NCBI GenBank assembly: GCA_016707175.1
Contig: JADJIB010000006.1
Coordinates: 25,258 to 89,257, forward strand
Origin: Candidatus Phosphoribacter hodrii
Lineage (GTDB): Bacteria; Actinomycetota; Actinomycetes; Actinomycetales; Dermatophilaceae
Direction: 5' to 3'
Length of the DNA stretch: 64,000 bases
Part shown: positions 28,520 through 38,291 of the stretch, one piece after another
Layout: each line of letters opens with the position of its first letter
Numbering within the stretch: the first letter of the stretch is position 1
The notes under the pieces: generated by a model
What the model saw: the letters and a program-made list of their open reading frames with translations, nothing else
Told to the model about the DNA's origin: nothing
Database searches by the model: none
Position numbers and translations under genes: made by a program

Positions 28520-29482
28520 GTGACCCGAGCCCGATCGTTGCGTATCGCGCGAGCCGTGCTGCTCCTTCTGGTGCTCATCGCCGCGGCCTACGCGGTCGTG
28601 CGCAACTGGCGTGACGTGAGCGCCACGGTTACCCACCTGTCGTGGCGAGCGTGGATCCCGGCCTTCCTCATCCTGCCGGTCGCGATCGGCTGTTCGACGA
28701 TGAGCTGGCAGGTGCTGGTCGACGAGCTGGGGGAGCCCATCGGCGCTCGCCGCGGTGCCCAGATCTTCCTCGTGGGGCAGCTTGGCAAGTACGTCCCCGG
28801 ATCGGTGTGGGCCTATGTGCTTCAGCTTGAGCTCGGTCGGCGGGCCGGGGTGGCGCGAGCACGGATCTTCGCCGCGACCGTGTTCTCGCTGGCGGTCGTC
28901 GTCGTCGCGGCGTTGCTGGCCGGTGGTCTGGCGGTGCCAGCCCTCGGTGAAGCCAACCCCGATCTGAGCAGTCTGCGCTGGCTCTACCTTCTGCTGCCCG
29001 TGGCTCTGGTCTGCCTTCACCCCCGGATCCTTACCTGGGCCGTGCGGCAGGGGTTCCGGATGCTTGGCCGCCCGGCGCCTGACCACCCGATCCGCAAGCG
29101 CGCCGTGCTCACCTCGCTGGCCTGGGCACTGGCGTCCTACCTCGCCTTCGGCACGCACCTGTGGTTGCTCGTGCGGGCCAGCACGCCGATCAGCGTGTCG
29201 GCGCTCCCGCTGACCATCGGCACGATGGCGATCGCGATGATTTCGGGACTGTTCGTCTTCCTCCTGCCCTCGGGAGCCGGCGTGCGCGAGGCCATCCTCG
29301 TCGCCGGGCTCGGCCCATTCGTCGGCACCGGGCCGGCCATCGCACTCGCGGCAGTGTCCCGAGTGCTGCTCACCATCGCCGACCTCGTGACAGCAGGTGC
29401 CTCCGCAGGCCTGGCGACCATGGAGCAGCGTCGTCATGGGCCTTACCACGGCGACCCCGGGATCGACGCGGACGAGGCATAA
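28520..29482 (+). CDS. AglD/LPG-synthase-type transmembrane protein (flippase-like)
   Basis: A 320-residue protein with about eight membrane helices of the lysylphosphatidylglycerol-synthase TM domain family (PF03706), without the catalytic soluble domain of MprF. Landmarks are LVGQLGKYVPGSVWAYVLQ near residue 90 and PSGAGVREAILVAGL near 250. Relatives sit in glycan loci and are thought to flip or transfer polyprenyl-linked sugars. GTG 28520 is divergent from the oxidoreductase gene. Ten bases separate its stop from lhgO. Confidence 0.83.
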   Translation: MTRARSLRIARAVLLLLVLIAAAYAVVRNWRDVSATVTHLSWRAWIPAFLILPVAIGCSTMSWQVLVDELGEPIGARRGAQIFLVGQLGKYVPGSVWAYVLQLELGRRAGVARARIFAATVFSLAVVVVAALLAGGLAVPALGEANPDLSSLRWLYLLLPVALVCLHPRILTWAVRQGFRMLGRPAPDHPIRKRAVLTSLAWALASYLAFGTHLWLLVRASTPISVSALPLTIGTMAIAMISGLFVFLLPSGAGVREAILVAGLGPFVGTGPAIALAAVSRVLLTIADLVTAGASAGLATMEQRRHGPYHGDPGIDADEA

Positions 29483-29491
29483 GCTCGGCGT

Positions 29492-30685
29492 GTGAGCACC
29501 ATTGCCGTAGTCGGTGGGGGAATCGTCGGTCTGGCGACGGCGCGCGTGCTGGCCCGCCGGGGCGAGCAGGTCGTGCTGCTGGAGAAGGAATCGGCGCTCG
29601 CCCAACACCAGACCGGGCGCAATTCCGGAGTCGTCCACGCGGGCCTCTACTACCCCCCGGGCAGCCTCAAGGCCCGGATGGCCGTGGCCGGTGCCCAGTC
29701 GATGTATGCCTATGCCCGAGCAAAAGGCATCGCTTACGACAACTGCGGCAAGTTGGTCGTCGCCTGCGACGAGTCGGAGTTGCCGGGGCTAGATCGCCTT
29801 GCAGAGCGCGCCGAGGCCAACGGCGTCCCCGCACGGCTGCTCGACCCGGCCGCTGCTCGCGAGATCGAGCCCTACGTTCGATGCGTCCGGGCGCTGCGCG
29901 TCGAGACGACCGGAATCATCGACTACCCCGCCGTATGCCGCGCGCTCGCCGACGACATCGGCGCTCAGGGTGGCGAGATCAGGCTCGGGGTGGGGGTGGC
30001 CTCTGCCGAGTCGACGCCCCACGGGGTCGAGGTCCACACAACGACCGGCGAGACGCTCCGGGCTGACGCCTTGGTCGCCTGCGCGGGCCTGTATGCCGAC
30101 CGGGTCGCCCTCGCGTGCGGACTGGAGCCGGACGCGCGGATCGTCCCGTTCCGGGGGGAGTACTTCGAACTGGCACCCGAGAAGAACTACCTCGTTCGCA
30201 ACCTCATCTACCCGGTCCCGGATCCGCGGTTTCCCTTCCTCGGGGTGCACCTCACGCGCATGGTGCACGGCGGCATCCACGCCGGGCCCAATGCCGTCCT
30301 GGCGCTGCGTCGTGAGGGCTACACGTGGCGCGACGTGGATGTCGCCGAGTTGCGCGAGTCGTTGGCCTGGCCGGGGCTCTGGGCCTTGGCCAAACGCAAC
30401 ATCGTTCCCGGCGCTCGGGAGGTCGTTCGTTCCTTGTCCAAGCGACAGTTCGCCGCCAGCCTGTCCCGGCTCGTCCCGGGGATCGAGGCCGCCGATCTGC
30501 GTCCCGCCGCCGCAGGTGTGCGGGCCCAGGCGCTTCGGCGAGACGGCTCGATGGTCGAAGACTTCCTCGTCCAGACCCAGGGTCGCCAGGTCCACGTCCT
30601 CAACGCTCCATCTCCCGCTGCCACCGCTGCCCTGGAGATCGCCGACCACCTCGCCGACAGCGTCGAGCAGGTGCTCGCTTCCTGA
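29492..30685 (+). CDS. lhgO: L-2-hydroxyglutarate oxidase
   Basis: A 397-residue FAD-dependent oxidoreductase that oxidises L-2-hydroxyglutarate to 2-oxoglutarate, a metabolite-repair or lysine-degradation step. The dinucleotide-binding motif is [16 protein letters not shown], followed by [20 protein letters not shown], the block most specific to LhgO. The C-terminal [11 protein letters not shown] and [11 protein letters not shown] are also typical. GTG 29492 follows the membrane protein gene by ten bases. It has no obvious place in polysaccharide assembly and may mark the right edge of the island. Confidence 0.92.
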   Translation: MSTIAVVGGGIVGLATARVLARRGEQVVLLEKESALAQHQTGRNSGVVHAGLYYPPGSLKARMAVAGAQSMYAYARAKGIAYDNCGKLVVACDESELPGLDRLAERAEANGVPARLLDPAAAREIEPYVRCVRALRVETTGIIDYPAVCRALADDIGAQGGEIRLGVGVASAESTPHGVEVHTTTGETLRADALVACAGLYADRVALACGLEPDARIVPFRGEYFELAPEKNYLVRNLIYPVPDPRFPFLGVHLTRMVHGGIHAGPNAVLALRREGYTWRDVDVAELRESLAWPGLWALAKRNIVPGAREVVRSLSKRQFAASLSRLVPGIEAADLRPAAAGVRAQALRRDGSMVEDFLVQTQGRQVHVLNAPSPAATAALEIADHLADSVEQVLAS

Positions 30686-30717
30686 CCTCCGCCCTGAGCC
30701 GGATAGGGTTGCTCCAC

Positions 30718-31320
30718 GTGAGCCTCACTCCGATCGTCGTCCTCGTCTCGGGGACTGGGTCGTTGCTGCAGGCGCTCATCGACGCCGGCACCGATCTCGG
30801 CTATGGCGTCCGGGTCGCGGCTGTCGGAGCCGATCGCCCCGGAACTCTCGGGCAGGCGCGGGCGGAGGCGGCCGGCATACCCACCTTTGTTTGCCGCGTC
30901 GCGGACTTCCCGTCGCGCGCGGACTGGGACGCCGCTCTCGCGCAGAACATCGCGGCCCATGCGCCCGCCTTCGTCGTCTCGGCAGGCTTTATGAAGTTGC
31001 TCGGCCCAGTGACCCTCGGGCAGCACACGGTCGTCAACACCCACCCCGCGCTGCTGCCGTCCTTCCCTGGCGCGCATGCGGTGCGCGACGCGCTGGCCTA
31101 TGGCGTCAGGGTCACTGGCACGACCTGCCACCTGGTCGATGCGGGCGTCGACACCGGGCCGATCATCGAGCAGCACGCGGTCGCCGTCGAGCCCGACGAC
31201 ACCGAAGACTCCCTCCACGAGCGGATCAAGGTGCTCGAACGCCTAATGCTCGTCGATGTCGTGGGCCGGCTGGCCCGTCAAGGTTTCACCGTTACCGGCA
31301 GGAAGGTCACCATCCCGTGA
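30718..31320 (+). CDS. purN: Phosphoribosylglycinamide formyltransferase
   Basis: Transfers formyl from 10-formyl-THF to GAR in purine synthesis; 200 residues, normal length. It opens [17 protein letters not shown]. The catalytic triad is in the family-typical places: [12 protein letters not shown] for Asn and His, and [13 protein letters not shown] for the Asp. GTG 30718 overlaps no other gene. The stop overlaps the purH start (GTGA at 31317-31320), so purN-purH are coupled, as is usual in Actinobacteria. Confidence 0.96.
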   Translation: MSLTPIVVLVSGTGSLLQALIDAGTDLGYGVRVAAVGADRPGTLGQARAEAAGIPTFVCRVADFPSRADWDAALAQNIAAHAPAFVVSAGFMKLLGPVTLGQHTVVNTHPALLPSFPGAHAVRDALAYGVRVTGTTCHLVDAGVDTGPIIEQHAVAVEPDDTEDSLHERIKVLERLMLVDVVGRLARQGFTVTGRKVTIP

Positions 31321-32970
31321 GCAGCGTCAGCGCACCCGGCCCGACCCAGGACGTCCGCCCCGTGCGCCGGGCCCTGGTGTCCGTCTACGACAAGAGCGGG
31401 CTCGAGGACCTCGTCCGCGGGCTTGCCGACGCAGGGGTCGAGCTCGTCTCGACGGGCGGCTCGGCCGCGCTCATCGCCGGGCTCGGGCTGCCGGTGACCA
31501 AGGTCGAGGACCTCACCGGCTTCCCCGAGTGCCTGGAGGGGCGGGTCAAGACGCTGCACCCGCGGGTGCATGCCGGGCTGCTCGCCGACACCCGCAAGCC
31601 CGACCACCTGGCCCAGCTCGCCGAGCTCGGTGTCGAGGCGTTCGAGTTGGTCGCCGTCAACCTCTACCCCTTCGCCGCGACCGTCGCTTCCGGGGCGACC
31701 CCCGACGAGTGCGTCGAGCAGATCGACATCGGTGGGCCGTCGATGGTCCGGGCCGCCGCGAAGAACCACCCGAGCGTCGCGGTGCTCACCAGCCCCGCGC
31801 AGTATGCCGCCGCGCTGGCTGCCGTCCGCTCCGGCGGGTTCACCTTCGCGGCCCGCCAGCGGCTGGCGGCCGAGGCGTTCGCCCACACCGCGGCATACGA
31901 CGTCGCGGTGGCCTCGTGGATGGGCAGCGGTGCCTACGCTGACACGACCGACGGGACCGGGTTCGCGGCCTTCGCGGGGGCGACGTTCACGCGGGCCGCG
32001 GGGCTGCGCTACGGCGAGAACCCGCACCAGCAGGCGGCGCTCTATCTCAGTGGCGCGCCCGGCATCGCCTCGGCGACCCAGCTGCACGGCAAGGAGATGT
32101 CCTACAACAACTACGTCGACGCGGACGCGGCGCTGCGGGCCTGCCGTGACCATGGCGGCCTGCCGACCTGCGCGATCATCAAGCACGCCAACCCGTGTGG
32201 GATCGCCGTGGGGACGGAGGAAGGCGGGATCGCCCAGGCGCACCGCCGGGCGCACGCCTGCGACCCGGTGTCGGCCTTCGGCGGCGTTATCGCCGTCAAC
32301 CGGCCGGTGACGCTGGAGATGGCCGAGACGGTCAAGGACATCTTCACCGAGGTGGTCGTGGCGCCGAGTTTCGATGACGACGCACTGGCCGTGCTGACGG
32401 CCAAGAAGAACATCCGACTGCTCACCGTCGACTTCGCCGCGCTCGATGCAGCGGCGGCCGGTGACGGGGCTGGGCAGCCGAAACCCGGCCGGTATCAGGC
32501 GGATTGCTCGCTCAGAGCATTGACCGGCTGGACGCCGTGGTGCGCGACGAGTCGGGGCCGCGACGGGTGGTGACGACCCGGCATACTGGACGCTCGCCTG
32601 TGGTGAGCCCGCGGACGAGGCGACCTTGGCCGACCTCGCCTTCGCCTGGCGCGCGGTGCGCGCGGTGAAGTCCAACGCGATCCTGCTGGCCCGCGACGGT
32701 GCCTCGGTGGGCATCGGGATGGGCCAGGTCAACCGAGTCGACTCGTGCCACCTCGCGGTCTCGCGGGCGGGGAGGAGCGGGCGCCCGGCGCGGTCGCCGC
32801 GTCCGGACGCGTTCTTCCCGTTCGCCGACGGGCCGCAGATCCTCCTCGACGCCGGGGTGCGCGGCGATCGTCCAGCCGGGCGGGTCGATGCGCGACGCCA
32901 GACCATCGCGGCGGCGACGGCCGCCGGGGTGACGATGTACCTCACCGGGACCCGCCACTTCGCCCACTGA
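31317..32970 (+). CDS. purH: AICAR transformylase/IMP cyclohydrolase, several frameshifts
   Basis: The bifunctional enzyme for the last two steps of IMP synthesis. The N-terminal cyclohydrolase domain is intact: [48 protein letters not shown]. The transformylase domain has [25 protein letters not shown] and [10 protein letters not shown]. From about 32490 the frame changes repeatedly: [47 protein letters not shown] and the end [14 protein letters not shown] lie in different frames, implying indels near 32500, 32577, 32770 and 32870. All expected blocks are present in order, so the parent gene is complete and the breaks look like sequence errors. Confidence 0.93.
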
Positions 32971-32985
32971 TCTCGACGAGACCAA

Positions 32986-34045
32986 TCACTCGTAGAGGAC
33001 GTACTCCGGCTGGGGCGTGAGCGCGAGGACCTCTGCCGGGGGCCATGAGCGGTCCGATCTGGGCGTCTTCGTCGTAGAAGAGTTTGAACCCCTTGTGGAC
33101 GTGATCGGGGTTTCGGCGACGATCGAGCGCCACGTCGCCGCCTTCTGCGCCCGGCTCCCGATCCCGTCGACCGGCACGACGAGGGTCACCCCGGGATGCG
33201 GCTGCAGGCCGGAGGGCCCGCGCACGATCGACCGGCTGAGTTGGTGATAGACCATGACCTTCTCCGGCAGTCGGTTTGCGGCGACGATCCCGCGACGTAT
33301 GCCGCGATCGCATCGAGCTCGCGCGCCGGTCGTCCGGCCGAACACCTTCCGGGGACCTGCCCGGCCGTGACCGCCCACTCCGGGTCGAGCGCGAGGCCCA
33401 CGTCCGGCTCGCGCAGCCGGGGCTCCAGTGCTTGACCTCGTCGAGGAAGGCCGCCCGGCCGGGCTGGATGTTGAGCAGGAGGATGGCGCCGTGCCGTCGG
33501 GCCGCCTCGAGATGACGCCGAACGACGCCCTCGTCGATCCGGGTCCGGTAGAGCCCGTCGGCCCCGGGCCGGCTGTGGACCACAGTGGCGATGAGTTCGA
33601 AAACGGGAGTGGGCGGCGCCCGGCGGCATACTCGCCGGCGAGGGCGGTGATGTCGGCGCCCCGCTCGTCGAGGTTGCCGACCACGAGGCGGCCCGGCAAG
33701 CGCCCCCGGATAACGAGAACCCCACGAGGCGGCGATCAGGGAAGACCGTCGTGCCGCCGCCGGGCAGCGTCAGTGCGGGGTCGGTGGGGGAATGGGTGGG
33801 GCGTCGGCGGCGGCGGGGCTGTGGGAGTGAGCGTCGCGGTCGCTGTGGGCTGGCCCGTACCGACCGTCAGGACAGGCACGGAGAATTCGCCCCGAGACGC
33901 CGCGCCGGTGGGGACCAGACGGCTGTTGGCCTGAGCCGTCCGGCGCTGTCGAGCACGCTGTCAGGATGAGTGCGAGTGCGACTGCGGGTGAGGGGGAAGG
34001 CGCCGAGCGCAGCGCGGACGGGCAAGCCGTGAGCGGGCGGCATAC
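32986..34045 (-). CDS. Conserved actinobacterial lipoprotein, several frameshifts
   Basis: A minus-strand gene split over all three frames. Near 33970 a signal segment [15 protein letters not shown] carries a lipobox (LTAC). Further on, in order but in shifting frames, come [94 protein letters not shown] and [14 protein letters not shown], ending YVLYE at 32986. I recognise these blocks from uncharacterised actinobacterial secreted proteins with a TIM-barrel-like look (LDPEW motif); no activity is known. The start near 34045 is approximate. It lies convergent to purH and divergent from folD. Confidence 0.6.
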
Positions 34046-34141
34046 CAGTCGGTCTGCGGTGGGCGTGCTGCCTCGGAGGGTGGCGGGTGGTGAACCATCC
34101 ACGCTACGGGGTGGGGTGCGCCGACATGGAAGGATTGGCGC

Positions 34142-35012
34142 ATGACGGCGCAGATCCTCGACGGCAAAGCCACGCTCACCACGGTCAAGGCCGAGTTGGC
34201 GGCACGGGGTGGCGGCGGTCGCCGAGCGCGGAATCGTTCCGGGCCTCGGCACCGTTCTTGTCGGTGACGACCCCGGGCAGTCAGTGGTATGTCGGGGCCA
34301 AACACCAGGACTGCGCCGAGTTGGGCATCCGCAGCATCCGCCGAGATTTGCTGGCGACGGCGACCCAGGCCGAGGTCGAGGCCGTCATCGACGAGCTCAA
34401 CGCCGACCCGGGGTGCACAGGCTTCCTCGTCCAGCAGCCGACCGGGTTGGACGAGATGGCGCTGCTCTCGCGGGTCGACCCGGCCAAGGACGTTGACGGC
34501 CTGCACCCGATGAACCTGGGCTGGCTCGTCCTGGGCCGTCCGGCACCGCTGCCGTGCACGCCCATGGGGGTCATTGAGTTGCTGCGTCGCTTCGGAGTGC
34601 CGATCGCGGGCGCGAAGGTCTGCGTCGTCGGTCGTGGCCTGACGGTCGGGCGCCCCCTGGGGCTGATCCTTACCCGCAAGGCGAGAATGCAACAGTCACG
34701 TTGTGCCATGCCGGGACTCGCGACCTGGCCGCCGAGGTGCGACAAGCTGACATCGTCGTCGCGGCGGCCGGGGTGCCCAACATCATCACCGCCGACATGG
34801 TCAAGCCTGGCGCTGCGGTCCTCGACGTCGGCGTGAGCCGGGTGACTGATCCCGCGACGGGCAAGTCGCGGGTGGCCGGCGATGTGGCCGCGGACGTCGC
34901 CGAGGTAGCCGGCTGGGTCAGCCCCAACCCCGGTGGCGTCGGGCCGATGACTCGGGCCCTGTTGCTCACCAACGTCGTGCTCGCCGCGGAACGCCAAGCC
35001 GCCAGCGCATGA
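34142..35012 (+). CDS. folD: Methylenetetrahydrofolate dehydrogenase/cyclohydrolase, three frameshifts
   Basis: Interconverts 5,10-methylene-THF and 10-formyl-THF, the formyl donor for PurN and PurH next door. [20 protein letters not shown] begins at ATG 34142. Landmarks: [14 protein letters not shown] (catalytic lysine), [57 protein letters not shown] and [15 protein letters not shown]. Three single-base changes restore one frame: an extra G in the G run near 34206, an extra C near 34273 and a missing G near 34682. All lie in short homopolymers. The corrected length of about 288 matches the family. The stop overlaps the DUF3017 start. Confidence 0.93.
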
Positions 35013-35292
35013 CCACCGAAACCCGCTCGGCTCTGCGCGCCGTTCGGCGCTTGGGACTGTGGTGGGTCGTCGGCGTCATCGCCGGTGCCGGGCTGCTCGT
35101 GGTGGGGCTCGGCCAGGTCCGGCCGGGGGGTTACCTTCTGGCCACGGCCTGTGCAGGGGGGGGCTGTTGCGGGCGATCCGCCCTCTGGGGCGGGCCGGTG
35201 GGCTGGCAGTTCGTCGGCGCTCGGTCGACGTCGTCTGCTGGCTCGGTCTGGGTGCCACTGTGGCGGTCGCCTTCGCCCTCGTTCGCCTCTGA
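35009..35292 (+). CDS. DUF3017 small membrane protein, frameshift at a G8 run
   Basis: A small two- or three-helix membrane protein, usually found after folD in Actinobacteria; function unknown. [20 protein letters not shown] is followed by a helix ([20 protein letters not shown]). At 35156-35163 there is a run of eight G, and the expected continuation [20 protein letters not shown] with a last helix ending ALVRL resumes in another frame, stopping at 35292. The corrected product would be about 94 residues. ATG 35009 overlaps the folD stop. Confidence 0.8.
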
Positions 35293-35396
35293 CTCGTCTG
35301 GCTCGACGGGCCGCGGGATTCGCTGTCCCGCGCGGCGCTCCGCGTCGCTTGCAGAGGGCCGGTCAGCGCGAGCCGAGAACTTGCTGCACGAACCGA

Positions 35397-36363
35397 TCAA
35401 CGCGAAGGTTCAGATTGGCCCGTCCGGGCATTGCGGCCCGGCCCGGATCGGCGCTGCGGATCGGACATGAGGTCTTGGATGGCCCGTGCGAGAGCCGGCG
35501 CATCCCCGGCTGGGACTACAGACGCGGTGGAACCTGCGACAACGTAGTCCCGGCTGCCGTTGGCGTCTGTCGCGACGATGGCGGCTCCTGCCGCGAGGGC
35601 ATCGACGAGGACCAGGGGGCCAGCCGGAAGATGGGTGTCCTTCAGCGCGACAACGACGACCGAGGCACGCAGCGCCAGCGCTCGACCGTGGTGGGGTGCA
35701 ACCAGCGGAAGGACGGTCACCCGATCAGGCAAGGTCGCAGCAACACCGTTGGCTACGGCGTCGGGAACGCTGATCACGGCGGCGACAGGGGCGATCTCTC
35801 AGGGCCGCGACGAGGGGTGTCCCAATCGCGATGGGCTTGACCGCTGGCGTAGACGAAGGAGGCGGGCAGCGCAAACGGAAGTGGATCTCCAAAGTCGGAT
35901 GTGCTGCCCGCAGAGGGAAAGTGGATGAATGACGTTCGCGCGCTCGGCACCAGGAAGTGCTCATGCAGCCACGCGATGTCGCCGGTTCGAATGAAGGCCC
36001 AACGGTCGACTCCACCTAGCGCCCACCGTTGCGCTGCCGGGTACTGGGCACTGGCTGGGCACGGAAATCACTCACGACAAGGTGGTCGGGCCCAAGCCGC
36101 GGCGCGGAGCCTTCGCATCGCCCTGCCACGGAAGGCTTGCGCGCCCACGGTGCGCAACACAAGCCCCTGGGATCGCCGCGCGGCCCACATGACGCAGGAC
36201 GTCCATGCTCAGGTGAACCAGTCGAGTTCGCCGCCCGACTCCCCAGATCTGATCGCATGCGGACCACACGAACGTCTCCCGCAGCGGCCTCGAAAGCTGA
36301 GACCACGACATCGGGCGTGGTCCACGCCACAGCCACGATGATGCCGTCGTGGCTCTCAGCCAC
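35397..36363 (-). CDS. Glycosyltransferase (GT4-like), frameshifted
   Basis: A broken GT-B gene. The C-terminal donor domain is clear in one frame (35397-35777): AHPDR-type region VLPLVAPHHGRALALRASVV, LPAGPLVLVDALAAGAAIVA and DYVVAGSTASVVPAGD. Upstream, GQAHRDWDTLVAALRDRP and HFLVPSARTSFIHFPSAG occur in other frames, and the N-terminus [20 protein letters not shown] begins at 36363. At least three indels separate the pieces. It overlaps the FkbM gene end by eight bases and may form a two-gene glycan module with it, inserted between DUF3017 and mdh. Confidence 0.6.
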
Positions 36364-37124
36364 GTGTGGATCCGGACCGCGCGAAGATGCCGTCGTATTG
36401 GATGACGTTGTGTGAAGTTGGGTCGGTGAAGCCCCGCACGAGTGCCACCGGGAAGAGCCCGGCTCGTCGGAGCTGCGCGATCACCTCTTCCATGAGGGCT
36501 TGACCCGCATAGAGCTCGACCGTGGACAATTCACACTCAACGACGCTGCAGCTTTCCAGGGTGCGTGCTGCGCCCCTCAAAACGTCGCCTTCGAAACCCT
36601 GAACATCCATCTTGAGGAGGAGTCCCTTCGCGTCAGCGGGCGACGCGAAGGGACCGAATGCATCGAGGGTTTGAGTATCGACCTCGACCTCGTGGTTCTT
36701 TTGCATGAAGGCGTAGTCCGCGGTGGGCACCAACAACGACGTACTCTGCGAGTCATCCGTAACGTGCAGGGTCATCCTGCCCTCGCTCGAGGTGAGAGCC
36801 ACCTCATGCACCGTCCAGGCAGGGCGACCGGCCGCTGTCGCTCGCAACTCCTTAGCCGCACGGGGATTGGGCTCCAATGAGGTAACCAGCCCTTGATACC
36901 CACTCGCCAGCAGCGCCTTCGCGTACTGCCCGGTGTTCGCGCCGACGTCGGGACATGGCCGATCGAGTGCGTGCGAATAAGCCGCTCCCCGGTGCGCAGC
37001 CAGTCGTGGTAGGTCGGCTCGACCGCGAAGCCTCGGCGATCCCAAACACGTCTGCGGCGAGGCGACGTCGAGCGTCACGATCACCGAGAAGTGCTCGAGA
37101 CAGGGTCCAATCCGAGGCTGCCAT
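36356..37124 (-). CDS. FkbM family methyltransferase, one frameshift
   Basis: A SAM-dependent O-methyltransferase of the FkbM type, which often caps or decorates glycans. The SAM-binding motif is [20 protein letters not shown], then [12 protein letters not shown], and [18 protein letters not shown] with the second acidic loop. The N-terminus [20 protein letters not shown] (ATG 37124) and [10 protein letters not shown] lie in frames different from the core; one missing base near 36955 joins them. A continuous frame reaching 37159 exists but its first 60 residues look unrelated to the family. It lies between the glycosyltransferase and mdh. Confidence 0.78.
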
Positions 37125-37165
37125 CTCCTTCTGCGACTCCCGTCGTAGTCATGGCCCAACTGGTC

Positions 37166-38145
37166 TCAGATGAGACCCAGTGCCTTGACCTGGTCGCGCT
37201 CGGACTCCAAGCGGGCCACAGAGGCCTTGATCCGCTCGAGCGAGAAGTCGGACAGCTCGATGCCCTGGACAATCTCCGTAGCCGCCAGTTGACGCACACG
37301 CACGGGAACGAGGAGATGATGCCCTCGGTGAGGCCGTAGGAGCCGTCCGACGGCACCGACATCGACACCCAGTCGCTGGTGCCGAGGGCCCAGTCGCGCA
37401 TGTGGTCGATCGTCGCGTTGGCCGCCGAGGCTGCCGACGACAGGCCACGGGCCTTGATGATGGCGCCGCCACGGGTGGCGACCGTCGGGATGAAGGTGTC
37501 GGTGATCCAGGCCTCGTCGACGAGGTCGGCGGCGGTCGTGCCGTTGACCTTGGTGTTGTAGAGGTCGGGGTACATCGAGTCGTCGTGGTTGCCCCAGATC
37601 GCGAGCTGGGTGATCGCTTCGACGCTGACGCCGAGCTTCTGGGCCAGCTGGGTCTTGGCCCGGTTGTGGTCCAGGCGGGTCAGCGCGTTGAAGCGCTCCT
37701 TGGGGATGTCGGGGGCGTTGGCGCTGGCGATGAGCGCATTGGTGTTGGCCGGGTTGCCCGTGACGAGGATCTTGACGTCGTCAGCGGCGACCTTGTTGAG
37801 GGCCGCGCCCTGGCCGGTGAAGATCTTGCCGTTGGCCGCGAGCAGGTCGGCGCGGTCCATGCCTTCCTTGCGCGGCATGGCGCCGACGAGCATGGCCAGG
37901 TTGGTGCCCTCGAAGACCTTCTCCGGGTCGTCACCGATCTCGACGCCGGCGAGGGTCGGGAACGCGCAGTCGTCGAGCTCCATGACGACGCCCTCGAGTG
38001 CCTTGAGGGCCGGCGTGATCTCGAGCAGACGCAGCTGCACGGGGGTGTCGCCCAGGAGCGAGCCGCTCGCGATGCGGAACAGCAGGCTGTAGCAGATCTG
38101 TCCGGCGGCGCCGGTGACGGCCACCTTGACGGGGGCGGTGCTCAC
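37166..38145 (-). CDS. mdh: Malate dehydrogenase, C-terminal frameshift
   Basis: NAD-dependent malate/oxaloacetate conversion in the TCA cycle. It opens [20 protein letters not shown] (normally GQIGYS; the Cys is unusual and may be another base error). Landmarks: [44 protein letters not shown] with the catalytic region, [12 protein letters not shown] (catalytic His) and [13 protein letters not shown]. Near 37290 the frame breaks; the proper end [10 protein letters not shown] is read in another frame and stops at 37166. Corrected length is about 328, standard for this class. It starts the minus-strand side of the region. Confidence 0.94.
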
Positions 38146-38291
38146 GGGATCTCCCTTTGCGCGGTTGGAGTGGGGACGTCACGACGCTACCAGCAGCCGT
38201 CGGCACGCCCCGCAACCGCGTCCCAGGCAGGGGTATGCCGTGGATCAGAAAGGGCCGCCCACCCCGGTGAGTGGGACGGCCCCATTCCGCG

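Noticed and set aside
28133..29638. A 501-codon minus-strand frame
   Set aside because: It is antisense to the AglD-like gene, has His/Gln/Arg-rich composition and shows no family features.
4848..30717. A prophage or integrative element as carrier of the polysaccharide island
   Set aside because: No integrase, transposase, tRNA gene or flanking direct repeat could be found at the edges.
31317..35292. True pseudogenes for purH, folD and DUF3017
   Set aside because: All conserved blocks survive in order and single-base changes in homopolymers restore the frames, so sequence error is the simpler explanation.
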